A DNA stretch of 64,000 nucleotides from DATJPR01 sp963843525 (lineage in GTDB: Bacteria; Bacteroidota; Ignavibacteria; UBA10030; UBA6906): contig CAWJKM010000005.1 in NCBI GenBank assembly GCA_963843525.1, forward strand, positions 1 through 64,000, written 5' to 3'. The notes below the pieces were generated by a model, which was given only the letters and a program-made list of their open reading frames with translations, made no database searches and was not told the DNA's origin. Shown here piece by piece: positions 57,286 through 64,000 of this stretch. Each line of letters begins with the position of its first letter. The stretch's first letter is position 1. Made by a program: the position numbers and the translations under genes.

Positions 57286-59082
57286 TCAATCTCCAGGCAT
57301 CATTGGCACGGCTTCAGCAGCGACAGACTTCCGCTCCCGCAGACCCATCAATGTGAGAGCTCGTTCGGCGGTAGCAGCCCATGTGAATTTCTGCATGTCG
57401 CTCGCGCCCTGCGTGCCCAACGCCCGCATCGCCCCGCGATGGTGGTATGCGAATTCGATTTGCGCCACCAATTCATCGACAGACGGCTCAACCCAGTCGG
57501 CAAACAGCGTCTTCTCCTCGAAGATCCGGTTCGGGGTCAGGTTCTCCAGGAGAAGCGCGTTTTCGCGAGAGACCACATCGCGATGACCGGTTGCGTGTGT
57601 CGCAATCACCGGCTTACCCGTTGCCATATACTCCATCATGACGAGGTTCGTCCCACCCTCACACCGGTTGGGAAACACGCCGATGTCCGTCTTGGCATAT
57701 AACTGAGGCATAGTCGCGTGGGAGATGAGATCAACCGTCACGATGCGATGTTCGTCTATCCCGTTGAGCCTGTAGAGGTGCAGCATTTGTTCCGCCCACG
57801 ACGCGCCGGAGAGTTCGAACTTTATATGCCGGGACAACTTCATCGGATCCATTGTCGCCGGCCAGACATTCCTCCAGGCGTTCAGGAGAATGATGTCGTT
57901 GTATTTTTGCTGGAGAATCTGAATTGCGTGCAAAACAAGATCCTGCCCCTTTCGGTATTCGAATTTCCCTCCCGAAAATACGATGAACATCCCGTCGTCC
58001 GGCCGGGGTGGTGCGGGAACAAATGCCGTAGGGTTCACTCCCTGAATAAGGACATCGACATGGTGGATCCCTGCCCGGGAGAGGTTGTCCCTGCACCAAG
58101 TAGAACCACAGAAGATGCGGTCATAGCGGCGGGCCACGTCTCGCGCATCATCTTTCAGAGTATGCTCCTGAAACGTGTAGCCGAAGGTCGTGGATCCCCG
58201 TGTCCCGACAACCGGCGAAAGGTGACGATCGGAGATCGCCACCAGCATCGGACCCGGGACGTGCTGCAACGACTGATCGGGTTTCGACTGAAGCAGATTC
58301 ACGACCGGCAGGCGGGACTCGAATTCCTTTTGCATCTGATGCGAACAGACTCCCCAACCCGTGTTCTGGCTTTCGGACAATGCCAGGTAGAGAGCGGCGG
58401 GATCCGCGGGCCCCGTCCCTTTTCCCTTGGTGCGTTGGACCGTTGAACAGAAGAAAATAAAGTACTCGTCCGGCCCCACGGCCGTTTGGAGATTCACACT
58501 CTCTTCTCCGTCGATGAGGAATCCCGAGCGGGTGAGAAGGGAACGCCATGCTTTTCGGGACAAGACGCTGTAATGGTTGAGGTTCTCCTCATGGTTGCAC
58601 GAAGTGCCGGGAGCAGGAACTTCCAGGTAGAGGTACCCCTCCGGTTTGAGGACCCTTCGAAACCCTGAAAGCGTAAAGAAAGGGAGAAAGCTGTGCTCGA
58701 CCGAGTGTCTCGCCCAGATGAGATCAAACGTCCCATCAGGAAAATCCAGGAACGACTGGTCCATCTTTTCCACCGTGTGACCCTTCGCCCGACAGGCCCG
58801 AAGATCTTCGTCATTGATGGTGATTCCGGTCGCGCGGTATCCCATCTCCCGGAGCGCGTCGAGGGCCGGCCCTTGACCGCAACCGACATCAAGAATTCTT
58901 GCGTCAGACGCCAGAGCGAATCGTTGAATAGCCCCGTGCAATTGCTTCCTGGTGATGCTCGTGTGCAGGGCCGACTCTGCTTCGGGATACGTCTGTGCAC
59001 CGACCATTCCCACAAAGTCGATAAGCCGTTCAAGGGAATTTTCTGTCAGGGAAATACCGTCGGTGCGTTGATGCGTAGCCAT
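57286..59082 (-). CDS. SAM methyltransferase fused to family 4 glycosyltransferase
   Basis: 598 aa from MATHQRTDGISLTENSLERL at 59082. Residues about 35-240 form a class I methyltransferase (motif I ILDVGCGQG at 63-71; 'FDLIWARHSVEHSF'). Residues about 265-590 form a GT-B/GT4 domain ('FSGGKFEYRKGQDLVLHAIQ', 'EGGTNLVMMEYMATGKPVIA' near 475-495). It could add and then methylate a sugar on the same glycan. Its ATG overlaps the preceding stop codon by one base (TAATG). Confidence 0.87.
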   Translation of the reverse strand: MATHQRTDGISLTENSLERLIDFVGMVGAQTYPEAESALHTSITRKQLHGAIQRFALASDARILDVGCGQGPALDALREMGYRATGITINDEDLRACRAKGHTVEKMDQSFLDFPDGTFDLIWARHSVEHSFLPFFTLSGFRRVLKPEGYLYLEVPAPGTSCNHEENLNHYSVLSRKAWRSLLTRSGFLIDGEESVNLQTAVGPDEYFIFFCSTVQRTKGKGTGPADPAALYLALSESQNTGWGVCSHQMQKEFESRLPVVNLLQSKPDQSLQHVPGPMLVAISDRHLSPVVGTRGSTTFGYTFQEHTLKDDARDVARRYDRIFCGSTWCRDNLSRAGIHHVDVLIQGVNPTAFVPAPPRPDDGMFIVFSGGKFEYRKGQDLVLHAIQILQQKYNDIILLNAWRNVWPATMDPMKLSRHIKFELSGASWAEQMLHLYRLNGIDEHRIVTVDLISHATMPQLYAKTDIGVFPNRCEGGTNLVMMEYMATGKPVIATHATGHRDVVSRENALLLENLTPNRIFEEKTLFADWVEPSVDELVAQIEFAYHHRGAMRALGTQGASDMQKFTWAATAERALTLMGLRERKSVAAEAVPMMPGD

Positions 59083-59591
59083 TACACTACCTTTCTGCGG
59101 ATGGCTGAGAGCGTGCGTAGCGCGTCGCGGGCCTCCAGAACGGGCTCGTCCCAGCGACCAAGGGCTTGCTGCCTGAACAGTCTCATTGTTGAGTACCAGG
59201 GAGTATCTGTTCGCCCCTGCATCCAACGCCAGTCGGCCGCGTACGGGAGAAGTGTCCACACGGGTTTTCCCATCGCGCCTGCGAGATGCGCGATGGAGGT
59301 ATCAACCGAAAGGACGAGGTCGAGGTTCTGGATAATTGCCGCCGACTCTTCAAGGGTATTGATTTCGTCTCCCAGCGCGATGATTCTTGTGCGAAGTCCG
59401 GGCGAGGTTTCAGACCGGGATGCGCTTTCGACCTGGAGGCTGTAGAAATCGATATCCGGAAGCTCAAGGAGAGGCGCGATCTCCTGGAGCGTCAGCGATT
59501 TCAATCGAGCGTGCAGATTCCGGGTATTACTCGCCCACACAAGACCCACGCTCAACCGATCCTCCTTCCGGAGCCACGTCCAACGGCTCAC
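59082..59591 (-). CDS. TPR-glycosyltransferase, 3' fragment
   Basis: 169 aa from a GTG at 59591. It contains the rear of the GT-B domain ('LSVGLVWASNTRNLHARLKS', 'DLVLSVDTSIAHLAGAMGKP', 'WYSTMRLFRQ'), closely resembling the C-terminus of the 55456-57267 product. The frame is sensible further upstream (LSGYLQADGERV), so this is not a true start. It is the tail of the gene at 59527-60693, separated by a frameshift at the G/C homopolymer at 59624-59629. Confidence 0.75.
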   Translation of the reverse strand: MSRWTWLRKEDRLSVGLVWASNTRNLHARLKSLTLQEIAPLLELPDIDFYSLQVESASRSETSPGLRTRIIALGDEINTLEESAAIIQNLDLVLSVDTSIAHLAGAMGKPVWTLLPYAADWRWMQGRTDTPWYSTMRLFRQQALGRWDEPVLEARDALRTLSAIRRKVV

Positions 59592-60693
59592 CCGTTCGCC
59601 GTCGGCCTGCAGGTAGCCGCTCAGGGGGGAGAGATCCCGGTGCGGAAATCCCGAGGAGGGCCGGGATGCTCAATAGTGCCGTGTATGTATCGAACGGCGG
59701 ATGGCGCTCCGGCGTATTGAGGTCAACCATCATATCCACGCCCGTGAACCGCGCGAAGAGTCTCATCAGATTGGGATAGCATGCGAAAATCACCTTGCCC
59801 CCGCGATTGCGGAGTTGCGGGAGAAAGCGGGAGAACTGAATGTTGTCTCCAAGGCCCTGTTCGGCATAGACGAACAAAGTCTTGCCCCGCAATTCTTCCC
59901 CGCGCCAGAGGGGCTGGGAGAATTTCCGGACGCCGATTCGTCCCCCCGTATCCTGGCATTGCAGCCGCCATTCGTACTCCTTCCAGCCCCGGGTGAAATC
60001 ACCCGTTGCCAGCAGGGCGAGGCCCAGCGAATGATGTGCTTCCGCCGATCCCGGGTCCAATTGTATTGCCACCCGGTACGCGGCGATCGCGCCTTCACAT
60101 TCGTTTTGCGCGTTCAACAGATTGCCGATATTGATATACGTCCCCGCCACGTGCGGGCGAAGAGTGAGGGCGCGCTGGTAACATTGCATCGCCTCCGCAT
60201 AGCGGACCTGCTGGTGGTACGCATAACCCAGGTTGATCCACGCTCCGTGATGGTCGGGTTCCATACGAAGAACGAGGCTGTAATTCGCGATGGCCGCGTC
60301 GAAGTCCTCGTTATCTCTCGCACAGTTTGCCAGGTTAAAACGAGCGCTCACCGACTGTGGATCCAATGCGAGCGCTTTTTCGTACCATTCTACCGCCCCG
60401 ACAAGATCTTCACGCCGACGGCGGAGCAGCCCGAGCTCCACGCAGGCATCGCTCCTCCCGGGATCGAGGACCAGGACGGTCTGGAAGTTCCCCTCTGCAT
60501 CTTCAGCGTCCCCTGCATCACGGCTCAGGATCCCCAGATTAAACCATGCTTCGACGTCGTTGGGGGCGGAGAGAACTCGTTCCCGCAGGCGAACCCTGGC
60601 CTTTTCAACCGTCGATTCGTACTGCAGGGAATTCGAGTCCGGCGGTATGGTTATCATGTCGGGGAGTTCCTTCCCCGGTTGTCCGAGTGCCAT
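59527..60693 (-). CDS. TPR-glycosyltransferase, 5' fragment (frameshifted)
   Basis: 388 codons. TPRs fill about residues 35-235 ('YINIGNLLNAQNECEGAIAA', 'HSLGLALLATGDFTRGWKEY'). The front of a GT-B domain follows ('GKTLFVYAEQGLGDNIQFSR', 'FDTYTALLSIPALLGI'). After 'GSLPP' the translation becomes unrelated to the family, while the right continuation is one frame away. Removing one base of the C6 run restores a protein of about 530 aa. Start may be the ATG at 60657 rather than 60693. Confidence 0.75.
   Translation of the reverse strand: MALGQPGKELPDMITIPPDSNSLQYESTVEKARVRLRERVLSAPNDVEAWFNLGILSRDAGDAEDAEGNFQTVLVLDPGRSDACVELGLLRRRREDLVGAVEWYEKALALDPQSVSARFNLANCARDNEDFDAAIANYSLVLRMEPDHHGAWINLGYAYHQQVRYAEAMQCYQRALTLRPHVAGTYINIGNLLNAQNECEGAIAAYRVAIQLDPGSAEAHHSLGLALLATGDFTRGWKEYEWRLQCQDTGGRIGVRKFSQPLWRGEELRGKTLFVYAEQGLGDNIQFSRFLPQLRNRGGKVIFACYPNLMRLFARFTGVDMMVDLNTPERHPPFDTYTALLSIPALLGISAPGSLPPERLPAGRRRTGEPLDVAPEGGSVERGSCVGE
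59624..59629. repeat. G6/C6 homopolymer at the frameshift
   Basis: Six G on the plus strand (six C in the coding strand) lie exactly where the TPR-glycosyltransferase reading frame must change. One base fewer gives continuous family-like sequence across the junction (GISAPGSLPLSGYLQADGER). It is either a sequencing/assembly indel or a slippage site that could switch the gene on and off. Confidence 0.7.
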
Positions 60694-60701
60694 TCTCCCT
60701 C

Positions 60702-62072
60702 TCAGATTTGCGAAACATCCTGCATCTCACGATGCAGCGCACTATGGTCGCTCGCATAGCCCAGCACGAGGTTTACCCGGCCGAGCCCTTCCCGTGCCGC
60801 GGCGGATTCGGGGTCCAGCTTCATCGCCCATTCGAACATCGTTTTCGACCCGCCCATCTCTCCTGAAAGGAAGAACACTTCTCCCAGTCCCGCGCACGCC
60901 CGCGAGGACGCGGGGTTCATATGGAGTGCCTGCTCAAAGTGCTTTTTGGCCTCCTCAGGACGGTTCAGGGAAAGGTGGCAGACCCCACGGAAATTCTCCA
61001 CAGCGGCCGTCATCTCATTTCGTTGTGCCGGATCGGAAATCGCAGGGGCAATGTCAAGGACTGGCTCAACCGATGAAAGAGCCTCGTCGAATCGGTTTTC
61101 AGAAAACAATTCACGGGCAGCGTCCAGTACGCGGAGAAGGCGATTGTGCGCGTCACCGTCGAGACTTGTGTTTCTCTCATCCTCCCCGTGAGCGATGAGG
61201 TTCTTCAGCCCTTCTTTGGCAGCGGGATTGTCGGGATCGATTTCGAGGGCGCGCTCGAACAACGTCTTCGCCTCGCTGTACCGTTTCTCCAATCCGTACA
61301 CTTTTGCAAGTCCGACACACGCCTTACTGGAATGTGGGGCCAGGGCAAGGGCCCGGAGGAACCAACCGGCAGCCTTCTCCGTTGCTCCTCCGCTCGCGGC
61401 AATCGTCCCCGCCATCACGAGCAGATTGTCGAAGCTCACCACGGTGCCCATTCCGTCGGTATCATGGAAATGCTTCACGGCTTCTTCGACATGGGCGAGA
61501 GCCGACTCAGTCGATCCCTCCGACAACGCCACCCTCATGGAATCGAAGGCGCGCTGGAAGGGATTGTCAGACAGCGGAAGAAGGACCTGGCGGGGAAGGA
61601 GGTGTTTCCGCCCGGTGAATATCTCTTCAGGCGTTCCTCCCCACTTCTGCGCGAAGATCCCCAGGTTTTGGTCGAGCCGTTCTTTGTATTGCACCATCCC
61701 GTCGGCAAGGAAACTCTTTGAACCGAAATGATGCACAAACACATCCCGTGCAATCACACTCTTGAACCCTGCAATATTCGCCCGGAGACAATAGTCGTCG
61801 TCTTCGTAGTTCCCCGGCGAGAATCGCTCATCGACGCCACCGAGTGCCGTGATGACGGCCCTCTTAATGAGCGTGCAGAAGAAAGCAACGCGCGGGACGA
61901 CGAGCGTCTCCCCTTTGTGAACGCGCGCCTGTTCTGCAGCATGAAGTCGCATTTCTTCCATTGTACGGTAGGAAGCCGACTGGTCGAATTGGGCACCGCT
62001 GATCTGATTACTCATAGGACCGACGATCCCGATCCCCTGTTTCCGAATATCCGACAGCCAGGAGGCGGTCAA
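60702..62072 (-). CDS. Glycosyltransferase-TPR protein, 3' part (frameshifted)
   Basis: 456 codons from a TTG at 62072. It begins in the middle of a GT2 domain ('GIGIVGPMSNQISGAQFDQS', 'GGVDERFSPGNYEDDDYCLR') and then has TPR repeats ('CVGLAKVYGLEKRYSEAKTL', 'FRGVCHLSLNRPEEAKKHFE'). The N-terminal half of that GT2 domain is at the end of the 62008-64000 frame. The two frames overlap by 65 bases, so this is the rear of one large gene interrupted by a one-base-type frameshift near 62040-62060. Confidence 0.75.
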   Translation of the reverse strand: MTASWLSDIRKQGIGIVGPMSNQISGAQFDQSASYRTMEEMRLHAAEQARVHKGETLVVPRVAFFCTLIKRAVITALGGVDERFSPGNYEDDDYCLRANIAGFKSVIARDVFVHHFGSKSFLADGMVQYKERLDQNLGIFAQKWGGTPEEIFTGRKHLLPRQVLLPLSDNPFQRAFDSMRVALSEGSTESALAHVEEAVKHFHDTDGMGTVVSFDNLLVMAGTIAASGGATEKAAGWFLRALALAPHSSKACVGLAKVYGLEKRYSEAKTLFERALEIDPDNPAAKEGLKNLIAHGEDERNTSLDGDAHNRLLRVLDAARELFSENRFDEALSSVEPVLDIAPAISDPAQRNEMTAAVENFRGVCHLSLNRPEEAKKHFEQALHMNPASSRACAGLGEVFFLSGEMGGSKTMFEWAMKLDPESAAAREGLGRVNLVLGYASDHSALHREMQDVSQI

Positions 62073-64000
62073 GCCACCCCTCGGTGAGCACCGTGTCGTT
62101 ATTCAGAAGAAGGACGTCCTCTCCCTTCGCCTCGAGAAGCCCCTGGTTCACGGCTGCCGGGAAGCCCATGTTCTCCGTGTTCCGGATCATTCGCACTTCC
62201 GGGTATTGCGAGAGTTCCTTCACCGTGCTGTCCGTGGATCCGTTGTCAATGACAACAATCTCATGACTCACGGTTGTCCACTGCTTGATGCTCTCAAGAC
62301 ACTGGCGGGTATATTCCCATTGGTTGAAGGTGATGAGGATAATGGACACCCGGGGTGGAGTCGGATACCTGAGAGCACGGTACGATCTGAAGGCTGCACG
62401 GTTTTCAAAACTCATGATGTAGTCGAGCCGTTTCCGGGTTGCCTCCGCGGAGTAGTTCCGTTTGACAAGTTCCATCCCCTGCGATGCGAGATGTTTCCAT
62501 TCGGCTTCGGCGTTGTACAATCGAGTTACGGCCCCGGCAAACGTCTCCCGATCGTCGGCGATCAGCCCGTGCTCCCCGTCAACAATGTTCATCCCTTCGG
62601 CCGCAACACTCGTCAGAACGGAAGGAAGGCCGTGCGCCATCGCCTCGCCGACTTTCCCTTTCACGCCTGCCCCATAGCGGATCGGGACAACGGAAATCCG
62701 GCACTGGTCAAAATAGGGCTGAATCGAAGGGACCCATCCGGTCACGATGATATCCTCGCAGGCCAGCGAACGAACAGACGGGGGTGGGTTATTGCCGACG
62801 ATATAGAGCTTGATCCCGGGAAGGCTTTGACGAAGGAGTGGAAAGATTTCTCCTGTAAGGTATACCACCGCGTCGGTATTCGGATTATGATTGAAGTTGC
62901 CGACAAAGAGCAGATCGCGGCGATCCTCGAAGGAACAAGAGCCGGGAACCGCTTCATGGATGTTCGTCATGATGAACACCGGCTTGCCCGGGAGATCGTT
63001 CATGAGGAATTGCCGGTCGTTTTCCGTCACCGTAGTGACACAATCCGCTTTCGCATAGGCAGCAAGTTCTCTGCGTTTGTTCGCCTGGGCTTCCTTGAGA
63101 AGCTTTTTGTCGTGCACCACATCGGCGCGGCGCGATTCCCTCAGGTAATGAAGATCGTGGGTATCAATAATGATCGGCGTATCGGGCAGCTCTTCCCTGA
63201 TGAAATCGATAAAGAAGTCCGCGACGAACCAGAAACTCAGGTATACAAAGTCCGGCCGGCGGTCTTTGAGATCAAGACTCGCGATTTTCTGCCGCAGAAT
63301 CGGTCGCACTTCCTCAGAATTCCTCAATGCCCACCATTTCTCATACTCCAACCAGACAAATTCCACTCCGAGACCGCTCAATTCCTTGAAGTAGGAATCC
63401 GCTGTTGGACCGAGCTTTGCCCCCACCAGATGTGCGTATGTGACCGACCACCCCAGACGGAGCATCTCCTTCGTCGTCGTATACATGCGCAATGTGCCTG
63501 AGGCCTTATCGGGGAGAGGCGGCCAATCATCAATGATCAGCACCGATCGGCGTTTTCCCCGACGTGCCGCCTGACGCACGGCTTCCTGACGGTTGGGATA
63601 TTGGCGCTCGAGCCGATGTGACCACTTTTCACGGAGCTTCGGAACGTTGACTTCCTGGAATCGCTTGAATCCTTTTGCCACGTCGGTTCCGGCCGTTGCT
63701 CCTTCGTGATGGATCACCACGGCGGTTGGACAATAGTACACCTTGTACCCCAATTCCCGGACGGTGAAGCACAAGTCACTATCCTCGCAATATGCCGGGG
63801 CATATCGCTGATCGAATCCACCCGAAACCCTGAACAGGTCCGCCCTGACCATGAGTGCGGCACCCGAGCAATAGTCCACTTCCCGGACAAAGGAAATCGG
63901 TGCAGAATTCGCCGGGTAACCGCGTCCATAGTTCCAACCATTGCCATCCGAGAAGACGATTCCGCCTGCCTCCTGGATGCTCCCATCGGGGTACACAAGC
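62008..64000 (-). CDS. Multi-domain glycosyltransferase, partial and frameshifted
   Basis: Open at the right edge (translation continues past 64000 as ...LVYPDGSIQEAG), with 662 or more codons in the window. Domains in order: the rear of a GT2 ('CSGAALMVRADLFRVSGGFD', 'YCEDSDLCFTVRELGYKVYY'), a complete GT4-like unit ('RDLLFVGNFNHNPNTDAVVY', 'GAGVKGKVGEAMAHGLPSVL'), then the front of another GT2 ('RVSIILITFNQWEYTRQCLE', 'DVLLLNNDTVLTEGWLDRLL'). The last 15 codons are out of frame; the proper continuation is at 60702-62072. Confidence 0.8.
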   Translation of the reverse strand, partial: LVYPDGSIQEAGGIVFSDGNGWNYGRGYPANSAPISFVREVDYCSGAALMVRADLFRVSGGFDQRYAPAYCEDSDLCFTVRELGYKVYYCPTAVVIHHEGATAGTDVAKGFKRFQEVNVPKLREKWSHRLERQYPNRQEAVRQAARRGKRRSVLIIDDWPPLPDKASGTLRMYTTTKEMLRLGWSVTYAHLVGAKLGPTADSYFKELSGLGVEFVWLEYEKWWALRNSEEVRPILRQKIASLDLKDRRPDFVYLSFWFVADFFIDFIREELPDTPIIIDTHDLHYLRESRRADVVHDKKLLKEAQANKRRELAAYAKADCVTTVTENDRQFLMNDLPGKPVFIMTNIHEAVPGSCSFEDRRDLLFVGNFNHNPNTDAVVYLTGEIFPLLRQSLPGIKLYIVGNNPPPSVRSLACEDIIVTGWVPSIQPYFDQCRISVVPIRYGAGVKGKVGEAMAHGLPSVLTSVAAEGMNIVDGEHGLIADDRETFAGAVTRLYNAEAEWKHLASQGMELVKRNYSAEATRKRLDYIMSFENRAAFRSYRALRYPTPPRVSIILITFNQWEYTRQCLESIKQWTTVSHEIVVIDNGSTDSTVKELSQYPEVRMIRNTENMGFPAAVNQGLLEAKGEDVLLLNNDTVLTEGWLDRLLAVGYSETGDRDRRSYE

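Noticed and set aside
62206..63501. 431-codon plus-strand open frame in the glycosyltransferase region
   Set aside because: It is antisense to a clear GT4/GT2 protein with intact motifs.

Overview
The window is a 64-kb motility, chemotaxis and signal-transduction block in which every gene I can support lies on the minus strand. It reads from right (upstream) to left (downstream). It suggests a flagellated diderm-type bacterium of moderately high GC with a layered flagellar regulon. An NtrC-type activator (45819-47237), a sigma54-type promoter ahead of the flgB operon (16665-16680), a sigma28-type promoter ahead of flagellin (53757-53783) and a FlgM-like protein (49997-50266) are all visible. 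The mix of FlbD, a TIGR02530-type protein, MotE, CheZ, FapA-like and HDOD proteins does not fix the phylum. A Bacteroidota/Ignavibacteriota-type (FCB) lineage is my guess, at low confidence. No rRNA, tRNA, insertion sequence or CRISPR array was found.

Layout from high to low coordinates. (1) About 53.9-64.0 kb: glycosyltransferases, several with TPRs or fused domains, next to flagellin and probably for flagellin or surface glycosylation. Two of the four genes carry frameshifts, one at a six-base homopolymer. (2) 50.0-53.7 kb: flagellin, fliS, fliD, flaG, a FliT-like chaperone gene and flgM-like gene. (3) 36.4-49.9 kb: a LuxR-type regulator, a histidine kinase/NtrC pair, three large multi-sensor kinases, a lone receiver and two small Cys-rich proteins. 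(4) 17-36.2 kb: an unusual CheB, then a probable operon from a candidate sigma54 promoter. It holds a 1457-aa hybrid kinase, a receiver with a Cys4 tail, an HDOD pair, a second hybrid kinase/receiver pair, FapA-like and HEAT-repeat proteins, then cheR, two cheY, two cheZ (both with frame problems), cheA, cheB and a small CxC protein. (5) 0-16.6 kb: the basal-body/export operon from flgB through fliE, F, G, H, I, J, motE, fliK, flgD, flgE, flbD, fliL, M, N, O, P, Q, R into flhB, which is cut by the window edge.

A working model: the kinase at 47268-48920 phosphorylates the NtrC-like protein, which activates sigma54 promoters for hook-basal-body genes. After hook completion FlgM export would free sigma28 for flagellin. 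CheA, CheB, CheR, CheY and CheZ control the motor through FliM, FliN and FliG. The kinase/receiver modules embedded in the che operon probably feed other stimuli into motility. Genes in the operons often overlap by the ATGA or TAATG type, which implies translational coupling. CheW, chemoreceptors, MotAB, FlhA and sigma28 itself are not in the window.
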